A DNA stretch of 52,788 bases from Thalassotalea_B sp049613795 (lineage in GTDB: Bacteria; Pseudomonadota; Gammaproteobacteria; Enterobacterales; Alteromonadaceae): contig JBMZCX010000008.1 in assembly GCA_049613795.1 (NCBI GenBank), positions 1 through 52,788 of the forward strand, given 5' to 3'. Below are positions 31,919 through 40,146 of the stretch, in pieces. Position 1 is the stretch's first letter, and every line of letters starts with the position of its first letter. Under the pieces are notes generated by a model, which saw only the letters and a program-made list of their open reading frames with translations, had not been told where the DNA came from and ran no database searches. Position numbers and translations under genes: made by a program.

Positions 31919-34594
31919 ATGCAACAAAGAATTACACCGCTTATTTACTCAAGCGTTATTTTTATTGTTGTCTGCATTTTGGTCACTATTGCAATAACAC
32001 ATTTCTCGTTAATTCACTTCGTTGGCCCCGTGGCAGGTATTGCATCGGCGATTGCCTTGGTTTGGGGAGTTATTGCCTTATTAATTGTTCTTTCTTCTAC
32101 TTTATTTTTGATATTAGCGATAAATGGCTATGGAAATTTTGACTTAAATATCGCTATTATTATTTTGATTTATTCTGGCGCATTATTGCAGGCTATTTGG
32201 GCTAAACAACTTACTTATTCATTAATTTATAAGCAAAAATGGGTTGAAAGTCGTCAATCATTATTCTCATTTATGCTAATTATTGGTCCTGTAGTGGCTA
32301 TTACATCAGCATTATGTGGCTCTGTGGTTGCTATAGTTGATAATGAAACGTTTAATGTTTCATTAAGTTATGTACTTGTTCGTACATGGTCAGCAAGCGT
32401 CTTAGTGTCGGTGTTTGTTATTCCATCTTTGCTGCTTATTCAAGGAGAGCAAAAACTCAGTATCTCGAAGCGTTCTTTTGCCGTTGTTTCGTCTTTACTG
32501 AGCTGTGTTGCTATTGCTTTGTTATTTCAAATATCTAAGCAGCAGCAACAACATAATCGCCTCGACTTATACCAACAAGCTCGATATGAAATAAATGATA
32601 CGTTAGAAAAAGAAAAAAATACTATTCAAGCTGAACTAAGGGCAATGGGAGCATTTTTTAATAACTCTAAAGAGGTTAATTTTGATGAGTTTAAGCGTTT
32701 TGCAAAAGAAATTTATCAATCGAGTAGTATCAGCTCATTTCAATGGTCCCCAGTGGTGAAAGTAACTCATAAGAAATACTTTGAACAGTATGCTAAGTCA
32801 AAGCTAGGCTTTGACTATACTATTCAGTCAGTGGGTGATGAAAAACTTATCAATCAGAATGATTTTACTCCCTTTATACCTGTACTTTACCTTTATCCAT
32901 TAACGAATAATGAACATTATTTTGGATTGGACTTATATGCTTACTCAGCAATCTCACCAGCATTACGACAAGCTTTACAGCAGCAGAGGATATTAGCTTC
33001 AGCGCCTTTTTCTATGCAAAATAATAATGAAAGTAGTCCTTTAGTTATTGTTTCTCAAACCGTTAATAGAAATCATGAAAAAGATTTATTTGGGGAACTG
33101 ATGCTGCGTTCAGGTGAAAAATCTTCAGGTTTTTTACATGGCATCGTTGACTTAAACCGTTTGGTTGAAAAACTAATGATGCATGTTCTTAAAAAAAATA
33201 TATCAATGACAATTATTGATATTACCGATGGCGGGTACTATTTAATATATGGTGACAAGCTTATGAAAAAGAATAGGTTGCAAAATAGCAGTACGATTTC
33301 TTTTTTTGGGCGCCAATGGAAAATTGACATTGCCGAAAATGCAGCTTGGATAACGCAAAATAAAAGCTGGCAAGCTTGGTTTATGTTAATTGGTGGTGTT
33401 GTCGGTGGTTTTACATTTCAGTTATTAATTTTGATGATGGCCTCTTATTCTATTGAACTAAGCCATAAAGTTGCAGAAAAAACACGTGAGTTAATTAAAG
33501 CAAATGAACTGTCTGAACAAGAGCATCAATCTAAAGCGCAATTTTTACAAACGCTTACAAGGGAGTTAAGTACTCCAATAATGTTAGCAGAACGTCTGAC
33601 TGATAAGCAATTAAGTAGCAATAAATTAGATAAAACAGTCCAATTTAAGGAAGTTACCGACCAGTTAAAGCACATTTTAATGAGTGTGAGTGAGCTGTCT
33701 ACTATTGAAAGTTTAGACAATACAGCAAAAAATTATATTTTTGATTTTTCTGACTTTTTACAACATATTGATCATTCATTTCAAAAGAATGCTTTGGGGT
33801 CAAAAACATCAGTCAAATTTTTATTTGATTCAGAGTTACCTAGCTTTGTTGACGCTGATCCTAAACGCCTTGAAAAACTATTGCTGTCACTTCAAGAAAA
33901 CCTGTTAACACTGTTTACTTATAGCGATGTTCAAGTATCAGTTAAAGCGCATTATCACCTTGAATATGCGACATTATTTTTTACCTGTAGTGCTTTATCT
34001 GCGCATGACGATATGGTGATACATTCATGGTTGAAAAAAGATATTGCCAATTTTAGTACCAGTATGGCATTAGTAACAGAACTTATTCAGGTCTTAAAAG
34101 GAAACATAAAGCTTACCGTTGTCTCTAGTAGTGACGTTTTTATGACGATTTCAATGCCGATAAAGGTCAACTTGTCTCAAAATGAAAGTAATCATATTGA
34201 TGAAATAAACATTCAACATGAAGACCAAAAAATTCATGTTTTAGTGATCGAAGAGTCATTTTCTACTAATTTTGAGATCACCCCTTTGTTATTGGAATTA
34301 GATTGTACCGTTGAAACTATTAATCATCAGTCTGAATTACCACAGATAAGTAATTTACAATATTATGACTTAATCATTATTGATAATATCACCTTAAAAC
34401 CTTATGTTGCAGAGCTTGAACATATATTAGATGCACTTGAAGGCGTTAATGTTGTTGGTATTTATCGCGGTATTGAATATCGCCAATTACCTGATGCATT
34501 TAAGCAAAAAATGAGCGAATTTATACTTTACCCTATAGTGAAAGAAAACCTGCAAGCTGTGTTAGATAAAACTCAAGTTAATAAGGATAGTTAA
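31919..34594 (+). CDS. MASE1/CHASE membrane sensor with degenerate hybrid histidine kinase
   Basis: 891-residue membrane protein laid out like a hybrid sensor kinase. About six to eight N-terminal helices (7-205, MASE1-like) precede a periplasmic CHASE domain (about 215-420; FIPVLYLYPL and HYFGLDLYAYS motifs). A transmembrane helix (488-508), a coiled linker, a dimerisation-like helix (about 535-600), an HATPase-like fold (640-750) and a receiver-like domain (772-885) follow. Key residues are lost. The H-box reads FLQTLTRELSTPI (542-554) with R548 replacing histidine. No DxGxG or GLGL boxes are visible, and the receiver keeps D822 but has Y871 for the lysine. It is probably a non-catalytic signalling or scaffold protein. 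A frame-shifted ORF at 31882 is a shadow. It is convergent with flgT. Confidence 0.82.
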   Translation: MQQRITPLIYSSVIFIVVCILVTIAITHFSLIHFVGPVAGIASAIALVWGVIALLIVLSSTLFLILAINGYGNFDLNIAIIILIYSGALLQAIWAKQLTYSLIYKQKWVESRQSLFSFMLIIGPVVAITSALCGSVVAIVDNETFNVSLSYVLVRTWSASVLVSVFVIPSLLLIQGEQKLSISKRSFAVVSSLLSCVAIALLFQISKQQQQHNRLDLYQQARYEINDTLEKEKNTIQAELRAMGAFFNNSKEVNFDEFKRFAKEIYQSSSISSFQWSPVVKVTHKKYFEQYAKSKLGFDYTIQSVGDEKLINQNDFTPFIPVLYLYPLTNNEHYFGLDLYAYSAISPALRQALQQQRILASAPFSMQNNNESSPLVIVSQTVNRNHEKDLFGELMLRSGEKSSGFLHGIVDLNRLVEKLMMHVLKKNISMTIIDITDGGYYLIYGDKLMKKNRLQNSSTISFFGRQWKIDIAENAAWITQNKSWQAWFMLIGGVVGGFTFQLLILMMASYSIELSHKVAEKTRELIKANELSEQEHQSKAQFLQTLTRELSTPIMLAERLTDKQLSSNKLDKTVQFKEVTDQLKHILMSVSELSTIESLDNTAKNYIFDFSDFLQHIDHSFQKNALGSKTSVKFLFDSELPSFVDADPKRLEKLLLSLQENLLTLFTYSDVQVSVKAHYHLEYATLFFTCSALSAHDDMVIHSWLKKDIANFSTSMALVTELIQVLKGNIKLTVVSSSDVFMTISMPIKVNLSQNESNHIDEINIQHEDQKIHVLVIEESFSTNFEITPLLLELDCTVETINHQSELPQISNLQYYDLIIIDNITLKPYVAELEHILDALEGVNVVGIYRGIEYRQLPDAFKQKMSEFILYPIVKENLQAVLDKTQVNKDS

Positions 34595-34651
34595 ATTCTT
34601 ACTCAATTGATTTTAATTAAATAACGCCTTCATTAGGTTACATATCAAACC

Positions 34652-35815
34652 TTAGTATCGTACCGCTAAATCGTTTAGTTGAATGCTATCCAGCACAGTG
34701 TCATCTGTTGTTGAAGCTATAGCACTTTCTTTAGTTAACTGCGTTACTTTTACTTTGAAGGGGCTAACATTGTAACCCGCATAAATTCGCCCTTTATCGG
34801 TAGTAAAGTTACTTGAATGAAGTAAGGTAAATTCATCACCAATTTGAACGCCATGACGAGAGCCTAAATTAATTTTAATTTCGTTACCGTTAACGCGTAC
34901 TATTTTACCTCGCGTCGGTTGACACATCATGTTTTGATCAATATCTGCAATAATTTGAGTTAATACGTCGTTGATCATTCCACCATATTGGCTGTGCCAA
35001 AAGCTACTCGTATTAATATCAACCTTATCTCGTTTATCATACTCCCAAGAAGCAGAGTTTCTATATTGGTTGGTAAATACTAACTCACCATCTGTGCCAT
35101 CATAAATGTAAATACTTATATCGAAAAATCGATCGAACATTTTTCCCTGCCAAAACTGCCATGAATTATTACTGTTGTTTGCAAAAGAAATATCATCAAT
35201 TTCGGAAAATAATACGTATTGACTATCGCTGGTGTCGGCTAAGGATATAGCCAGTGCCTTTATATTCTCTTCCTGCATGCTATTTTTATAACGTGAAAAT
35301 GCTGAATTGTGCTTTAAGGCGAGTTTGCTGTCTAAATACATACCTTCTTGTGTGAGCTTTTTAGCTAAGTTTTTAATTACGGAGTGGCCTAATTTATAAA
35401 TGCTACCAATGTTCGCCTGCTCTCGGTTAATCAGTTGTGCTTTTGTCAATAATAATGACTTACGATAATCGGCTGAAAAACACTGTTTTTCTTGCGGGAA
35501 TATATCAGCGCGAATGGTAACAGTAACTGTATTCCCTTGGTAATTTTCTTGGATTAACTCAAAAGAGTTAACGCTGCCAGTTGCTCTAATATTAATTTCA
35601 TCTTGCGTAATTAAACCATTAATGACTTGTTGTACGCTTGATACTGAAGCGCCAGCAACTAATAGGGCTTTTTTCAACGCATTTTCCATTGCTTTTGTAC
35701 GCGCTTGTTTTTTATTACCTCCGCTGATAGTAGCTGTTCCTTGGGTTTCATACCATTGCCCTAAACAAGCTGGCGTGAACAATACACTAATGATTAAAAA
35801 AACAATAAATCGCAT
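34652..35815 (-). CDS. flgT: flagellar H-ring protein FlgT
   Basis: Homologue of Vibrio FlgT, a periplasmic component of the H ring around the basal body that helps assemble the T ring and stators. The 387-residue product has a signal peptide ending near ACLGQ (about 1-19). The N-terminal domain starts WYETQGTATISGGNKKQARTKA (20-41; written here only as W20 to A41 for its extent), and a C-terminal SH3-like part carries GSRHGVQIGDEF. It is divergent from flgP; a sigma-54-type promoter (35894-35910, minus strand) and a GGAAGGA ribosome binding site precede it. Confidence 0.88.
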   Translation of the reverse strand: MRFIVFLIISVLFTPACLGQWYETQGTATISGGNKKQARTKAMENALKKALLVAGASVSSVQQVINGLITQDEINIRATGSVNSFELIQENYQGNTVTVTIRADIFPQEKQCFSADYRKSLLLTKAQLINREQANIGSIYKLGHSVIKNLAKKLTQEGMYLDSKLALKHNSAFSRYKNSMQEENIKALAISLADTSDSQYVLFSEIDDISFANNSNNSWQFWQGKMFDRFFDISIYIYDGTDGELVFTNQYRNSASWEYDKRDKVDINTSSFWHSQYGGMINDVLTQIIADIDQNMMCQPTRGKIVRVNGNEIKINLGSRHGVQIGDEFTLLHSSNFTTDKGRIYAGYNVSPFKVKVTQLTKESAIASTTDDTVLDSIQLNDLAVRY

Positions 35816-35893
35816 TTAAATAATTCCTTCCTTTAAAATTAAATAGATAAAGTTAAAGGTTTGTAGAGAGTTTACTATCATAAGGTAAAGCTA

Positions 35894-35910
35894 TGCATGA
35901 ACTGTGCCTT
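35894..35910 (-). promoter_or_regulatory. sigma-54-type promoter of flgT
   Basis: Read on the minus strand: AAGGCACAGTTCATGCA, with GG and GC 10 nt apart, matching YTGGCACG-N4-TTGCW in the critical GG, CAC and GC positions. The predicted start is near 35883, about 68 nt before flgT. Confidence 0.65.
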
Positions 35911-35928
35911 TAAACTGTCAAAATAAAG

Positions 35929-35945
35929 TAGGCACAAATAATGCT
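35929..35945 (+). promoter_or_regulatory. sigma-54-type promoter of flgP
   Basis: TAGGCACAAATAATGCT has GG and GC spaced 10 nt with a GGCAC block, a good -24/-12 match. The predicted start is near 35956, 44 nt before the flgP ATG. It is divergent from the flgT promoter. Confidence 0.7.
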
Positions 35946-35999
35946 TTATAAATTCAATTAAATAAATATTCATATAGACCCTAAAATAGGTAATAGCCC

Positions 36000-36470
36000 A
36001 TGAAAGATCAATTTGCAAAAGTTTTACTTGTTGGTATTCACTTATGTTTCTTAGCGAGTTGCTCTACTGTTTATGACAATAAACATGTTGAATGGAAAAC
36101 AGCAACACCTGAGGCATTTCCTATTTTGAAAGCTGTTGGGCAAGCCCCCATCAGTTTACAAAACTCCACTAATAACACACAGAAAATGTTATTAGCGATT
36201 AAAGCGTCTAAACTTGCCGCCTATGCTGAGTTAGCTGAGCAAGTGTTTGGTCAACAGGTCAACGGTAAAAGTAGTATGCAAAATTTGGTGATGGGGAACA
36301 ATCAAGTCACCGCATCGATAAATGGTGTTATTCGAGGGGCAAAGGTTGTTCGAAGTTACCCTGTTGGCGATACATACACAACGGAATTAGAACTTGATTT
36401 TAAAAAAGTTTATGAAATATATTTAGGATCATCTCGTCGTCGCGAAATTAAGAACGTAACGCATTATTAA
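36000..36470 (+). CDS. flgP: flagellar outer-membrane lipoprotein FlgP (LPP20 family)
   Basis: 156-residue lipoprotein of the LPP20/FlgP family, needed in Vibrio for stable flagella and outer-membrane disc or H-ring structure. The lipobox LASC gives a lipidated C21. The conserved core includes FPILKAVGQAPI, a helical KASKLAAYAELAEQVFG segment and VIRGAKVVRSYPVGDTYTTELELD. It lies divergent from flgT and convergent with flgN. Its usual Vibrio partner flgO is not found between flgT and flgP. A sigma-54-type promoter sits 55-71 bp upstream. Confidence 0.87.
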   Translation: MKDQFAKVLLVGIHLCFLASCSTVYDNKHVEWKTATPEAFPILKAVGQAPISLQNSTNNTQKMLLAIKASKLAAYAELAEQVFGQQVNGKSSMQNLVMGNNQVTASINGVIRGAKVVRSYPVGDTYTTELELDFKKVYEIYLGSSRRREIKNVTHY

Positions 36471-36561
36471 TTATGCCATTAACCCGTTAATAACTAGAAT
36501 TTAAGGCACTTGCTTAAAGTGTTTGCTTGATTTGAGTTTAAGAAAAGTATGAGTATTTAGG

Positions 36562-36993
36562 CTATGCTTTGAAATCTAAACTGCTTAGCCCGCCACTAGT
36601 TTTTCCTTTGTTATCATAAGTGAGCGACGACTTATTATGGTTTTGTAATAATGAGGTTTTCATGCGTTCAACAGCGAGTTGTGATTGTTGAATAATTTTT
36701 CCGTTAACAATATTTTGCTCTTTACATTGTGCCAAACATGACTTTATTTGAGCTAAAGATTCGTCAAATAACCCTTTTGCTTTATCTTGTCTAAATTGAA
36801 CACTTTGTTCTATTTGCTTATCAAGCGTTTCAATAGTGATCAACATCTCATTTTTGACAAGGCCAATTTCAGTCAGCTTTTCAGGATCATTCTTAATTAA
36901 AATATCCTTTTCTTGTTCAAGCACTAACAATAGCTGCTGTAGCTGCTGTAACTGTTGGTTTAATGCTTGTTGACCATTAAATGCTACTGACAC
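36562..36993 (-). CDS. flgN: flagellar export chaperone FlgN
   Basis: 143-residue mostly helical, glutamine-rich protein of the FlgN family, the cytoplasmic chaperone for hook-associated proteins FlgK and FlgL. The N-terminal QQLQQLQQLLLVLEQEKDIL forms the typical long coiled helix. Identification rests mainly on size, coiled-coil character and position directly after flgM (40-bp gap) on the minus strand, the conserved flgA-flgM-flgN order. Confidence 0.82.
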   Translation of the reverse strand: MSVAFNGQQALNQQLQQLQQLLLVLEQEKDILIKNDPEKLTEIGLVKNEMLITIETLDKQIEQSVQFRQDKAKGLFDESLAQIKSCLAQCKEQNIVNGKIIQQSQLAVERMKTSLLQNHNKSSLTYDNKGKTSGGLSSLDFKA

Positions 36994-37033
36994 AAAGTTT
37001 CCTAATTTATTAGTTGATTACACGCGGTTAAGT

Positions 37034-37342
37034 TCAAACTAAGTCAAATTCAAATTTGGCGATACTTGCAGCTAACTTTTCAGGGTTGACTTTATATTCG
37101 CCAGATTCAATAGCTTTTTTTAATTGGGCTATTTTTTTTGCATCGACCGCTGGAGCGCCCTCTGCTTTCTTTTGTAATTCAGTTAGTTGCTTCGCTTGAG
37201 GAGTGATCGATACAGAGTCTTTACTTGCAGTTTTTGCTTGCTCTAATGAGGCGCCTGTTTGCGCAACTTTTTCTTTAGCTTGTAAATCAACATTCTGTTT
37301 GATTTGGCTGCTATTAGACAAGTTATTGATATTCATAGCCAT
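37034..37342 (-). CDS. flgM: anti-sigma-28 factor FlgM
   Basis: 102-residue FlgM, which binds sigma-28 (FliA) and is secreted through the completed hook, releasing late-gene transcription. It shows the family's start MAMNINNLSNSS, a disordered middle containing DSVSITPQAKQL, and the C-terminal helix pair with QLKKAIESGEYKVNPEKLAASI. It lies downstream of flgA and upstream of flgN on the minus strand. A near-perfect sigma-28 promoter (37382-37408) directly before it provides the expected feedback loop. Confidence 0.94.
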   Translation of the reverse strand: MAMNINNLSNSSQIKQNVDLQAKEKVAQTGASLEQAKTASKDSVSITPQAKQLTELQKKAEGAPAVDAKKIAQLKKAIESGEYKVNPEKLAASIAKFEFDLV

Positions 37343-37381
37343 AATTAAATCCTAGTGGCAGTTTTATGAGTTTCTATCATT

Positions 37382-37408
37382 TTATCGGCAATAATAACAA
37401 AAACTTGA
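37382..37408 (-). promoter_or_regulatory. sigma-28 (FliA) promoter of flgM-flgN
   Basis: On the minus strand TCAAGTTT-N11-GCCGATAA matches the enterobacterial consensus TAAAGTTT-N11-GCCGATAA at 15 of 16 positions, including a perfect -10. It lies 40 bp before the flgM start. Confidence 0.88.
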
Positions 37409-37418
37409 ACAAATATTA

Positions 37419-38108
37419 TTAATTAATAACAACTTTATTAAATGCACCAACAGTACCAACGACAATTCTTCCTGAACGATTATTTTTAACTCTTACTTTT
37501 TCACCTAAGTTGGCATTTTTTAGTGCCACACCTTCGGTTTTTATCATAAAGGTGGATGACTTGGCAATTATTTCAACATTGTCTCCTTTACATATTACGC
37601 AAAAGCTTCTCGGGCTCAAGGCTTTGCCTTTAGAAAGCGTTCTTTTAGCTTTTGCACCAATGATAAGATTCATATCCATCAGCGTTTCACCGCGTAAATC
37701 AAGCTGGTCAATATAAGTTATTTCAACATTAGTACTGTTGAGTAATGAACCTTTGCTAATTGTTTGTTTAGCGGTAAGTACGGGAAGTTTAGTTTGTATT
37801 TTTACGGGCATAAATAAAACCCATGGTGTTGAATCTTCGCAGGAAACTTTAACATTCACGTTTCTAGTTGAATGACTTTCAGGTATATTAAAATTTAAGG
37901 GTATTAGGCAAGGTTTAATTTTAATTCTAGGGTCAATATCCGCGGGTGTTATTACTTTTTTCCCTATATTTGAAGTTGATAATTTTTTTTCAACAAATGC
38001 TTTTGTTAAGTGTTTTATTATTTCATGATCATAGCTTTGCGCAATAACATATGCGGAGTTGCATAGGCTAATAAATGAAATTGTTATAAAAATCGTTAAT
38101 TTAGTCAT
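37419..38108 (-). CDS. flgA: flagellar basal body P-ring formation chaperone FlgA
   Basis: Periplasmic chaperone for P-ring assembly from FlgI. The 229-residue product has a signal peptide (about 1-23, ending near VIAQS), an N-terminal region with paired cysteines, and a C-terminal SAF domain (about 110-229) with VLTAKQTISKGSLL and GEKVRVKNNRSGRIVVGTV. Length matches E. coli FlgA (219). It is divergent from cheV and upstream of flgM; a weak sigma-54-type element lies upstream. Confidence 0.9.
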   Translation of the reverse strand: MTKLTIFITISFISLCNSAYVIAQSYDHEIIKHLTKAFVEKKLSTSNIGKKVITPADIDPRIKIKPCLIPLNFNIPESHSTRNVNVKVSCEDSTPWVLFMPVKIQTKLPVLTAKQTISKGSLLNSTNVEITYIDQLDLRGETLMDMNLIIGAKAKRTLSKGKALSPRSFCVICKGDNVEIIAKSSTFMIKTEGVALKNANLGEKVRVKNNRSGRIVVGTVGAFNKVVIN

Positions 38109-38225
38109 TTTTTTTGTAATCTAAAACTAGGGAAATTTAAATACTCGTCTATGCTTAACAATATAATGTAAATATTGATAGCTAAGTGTCAATAAAAAGG
38201 CGCTACTGTTTTATCGTAATATACT

Positions 38226-38242
38226 ATCAAGAACTGTGCCTA
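38226..38242 (-). promoter_or_regulatory. possible sigma-54-type promoter of flgA
   Basis: On the minus strand TAGGCACAGTTCTTGAT has a good -24 block but GA instead of GC at -12. It shares GGCACAGTTC with the flgT promoter. The predicted start would be about 107 nt before flgA. Confidence 0.4.
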
Positions 38243-38276
38243 TTGTTGATAAGGTAACAATATAGAAGGGGTTTGT

Positions 38277-39212
38277 ATGGCAGGTGTTTTAGACTCAGTT
38301 AATCAACGCACGCAATTAGTTGGACAAAATAGACTTGAACTCTTGCTGTTCAAACTAGTTGGTCGTCAACGTTTTGGAATTAATGTTTTTAAAGTTAGAG
38401 AGGTTATGCCTTGCCCACGATTAACTAACTTACCCAAACAAGATTCATTTATTAAAGGCGTTGCGCATATCCGCGGTCAAACTATCTCTATTATTGATTT
38501 AAGTAAGTCGACAGGCGGTCCTGAAATTACGGATTTAACGAATGCCTTTGTGATTATTGCTGAGTATAATAGGAGCGTACAGGGCTTCTTAGTTTCTGGT
38601 GTTGAAAGAATTGTCACATTGAGTTGGCAAGATATTATGCCACCGCCTGAGGGCGCTGGTAAATCAAGCTATCTTACCGCTGTCACTGAAATAGATAATG
38701 AGATGGTGTCTATTTTGGATGTTGAAAAAATATTGAATGAAATATCACCAGTATCTACCGAGCTTAGTGAAGAAGTTGTTGATACGAGTGTAGGTGAAAG
38801 TATAGGTGATCGTGTCGTAATGATTGCTGACGATTCAACGGTAGCGCGAAATCAAGTTAAAAGAGCATTAGAGCCGTTAGGGCTAAAAATAATGCTTGCT
38901 AAAAATGGTCAAGAAGCACTTGATCAACTTAAAGAAGTTGATAGTACTTGCACTCATTCTATTAGTGAAAAAGTGGCGCTATTAATTTCTGATATTGAAA
39001 TGCCAGAAATGGATGGTTATACACTAACTTCTGAAATTAAAAGTAATGAAAGACTCAGAAAAATGCCTGTTATATTACATACTTCCTTAAGTGGCGTATT
39101 CAATAACGCGATGGTAGAGAAAGTAGGCGCTGAAGATTTTATTCCAAAGTTTCATCCTGATGAGTTAGCAACTGCAGTAAAAAAGTGGCTTAAAGCGGAT
39201 GAAACTTCTTAA
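38277..39212 (+). CDS. cheV: chemotaxis coupling protein CheV (CheW-receiver)
   Basis: Couples chemoreceptors to CheA and tunes the response through its own phosphorylation. The 311-residue protein has an N-terminal CheW domain (about 18-160, with GVAHIRGQTISIIDL) and a C-terminal receiver (about 178-308). The receiver is complete: acidic pair D185-D186, phosphoacceptor D239 in LISDIEMPEMDG, T269 and K291. It is followed by cheR after 33 bp, the typical cheV-cheR pair preceding flgB in Vibrio, Shewanella and relatives. Confidence 0.94.
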   Translation: MAGVLDSVNQRTQLVGQNRLELLLFKLVGRQRFGINVFKVREVMPCPRLTNLPKQDSFIKGVAHIRGQTISIIDLSKSTGGPEITDLTNAFVIIAEYNRSVQGFLVSGVERIVTLSWQDIMPPPEGAGKSSYLTAVTEIDNEMVSILDVEKILNEISPVSTELSEEVVDTSVGESIGDRVVMIADDSTVARNQVKRALEPLGLKIMLAKNGQEALDQLKEVDSTCTHSISEKVALLISDIEMPEMDGYTLTSEIKSNERLRKMPVILHTSLSGVFNNAMVEKVGAEDFIPKFHPDELATAVKKWLKADETS

Positions 39213-39245
39213 ATTTAGTGAAATGGTATAAGGTAGGGATATATA

Positions 39246-40079
39246 GTGTCAGCCAGAGAGCTCGATGATAAAAGTTATCATCAGTTTCGTGAATTTCTTG
39301 AGCAACAATGTGGTATTGTGCTTGGAAATAACAAACAATATTTAGTTAAAAGCCGTTTAGCTCCGTTAATGGCTAAATTTAATGTTGAATCACTGAGTCG
39401 ACTGGTGACTTTAACGTTAACACCCACCGAGCGACAACTACGTGCGGCCGTAATTGATGCAATGACAACCAATGAAACATTATGGTTTCGTGATGATTAT
39501 CCCTTTGCCTTATTAAAAAATAAGTTATTGCCAGAGTTTTCTAAAAAAAGAACACCATTAAAAATATGGTCTGCGGCAAGTTCTTCTGGCCAAGAACCTT
39601 ATTCAATAGCAATGACGGTGCTTGAATATATGCAAGCTAATCCTGGCACGCTGTCAGGAGGGGTTCAAATTGTTGGCACAGATATTTCTAATACAATGTT
39701 AGAACATTGCAAGTATGCACATTACGATTCGTTAGCATTATCTCGAGGCTTGTCAGCTGAACGAAAGCGACAATTTTTTGAAAATGGTGATAACGGTATG
39801 ATGAAAGTTAAAGATCATGTCAAAAAAATGGTGAGCTTCAGGCAGCTAAACTTACTCAATAGCTACAGTTTAATGGGGCGGTATGATCTTGTTTTTTGTC
39901 GCAATGTTTTAATTTATTTTTCACCTGAAATTAAATCTAAAATATTATCGCAAATACATGGTGTACTTAATAATAACAGCTATTTATTCCTTGGTGCTTC
40001 CGAGTCATTGTCAGGCTTAAATCAAGACTTTAATATGGTTCGTTGTAACCCCGGTATCATTTACCAGAAAAAAAACTAA
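39246..40079 (+). CDS. cheR: chemoreceptor glutamate methyltransferase CheR
   Basis: SAM-dependent methyltransferase acting on glutamates of methyl-accepting chemotaxis proteins. The 277-residue product has the N-terminal helical CheR domain (about 1-80; RAAVIDAMTTNETLWFRD), the SAM-binding fold with IWSAASSSGQEPYSIAM, and DLVFCRNVLIYFSPE. The start is GTG, preceded by AAGGTAGGGA. It follows cheV and precedes flgB, with a hairpin between cheR and flgB that may stop read-through. Confidence 0.95.
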   Translation: MSARELDDKSYHQFREFLEQQCGIVLGNNKQYLVKSRLAPLMAKFNVESLSRLVTLTLTPTERQLRAAVIDAMTTNETLWFRDDYPFALLKNKLLPEFSKKRTPLKIWSAASSSGQEPYSIAMTVLEYMQANPGTLSGGVQIVGTDISNTMLEHCKYAHYDSLALSRGLSAERKRQFFENGDNGMMKVKDHVKKMVSFRQLNLLNSYSLMGRYDLVFCRNVLIYFSPEIKSKILSQIHGVLNNNSYLFLGASESLSGLNQDFNMVRCNPGIIYQKKN

Positions 40080-40096
40080 CTCCTCTTTAATACTTT

Positions 40097-40113
40097 TTGG
40101 CATAAATATTGAA
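40097..40113 (+). promoter_or_regulatory. sigma-54-type promoter of flgBCDE
   Basis: TTGGCATAAATATTGAA matches the -24 block perfectly (TTGGCA) and the -12 block except for A in place of C. Standard spacing predicts the transcript start near 40124, inside the left arm of the hairpin at 40117-40140. Confidence 0.55.
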
Positions 40114-40116
40114 TGA

Positions 40117-40146
40117 TTACCTCCATTGATTTGGAGGTAATTTTTT
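40117..40146 (+). terminator. terminator-like hairpin containing the flgB ribosome binding site
   Basis: TTACCTCCA (40117-40125) pairs perfectly with TGGAGGTAA (40132-40140) around a 6-nt loop and is followed by TTTTTT directly before the flgB ATG at 40147. The right arm is the flgB ribosome binding site (GGAGG). Transcripts reading through from cheVR would fold it; those starting at the predicted flgB promoter would lack most of the left arm. Confidence 0.7.

Noticed and set aside
31882..32142. 86-codon ORF at the start of the CHASE kinase gene
   Set aside because: It overlaps the kinase reading frame in another frame, lacks a recognisable domain, and is best explained as a shadow.
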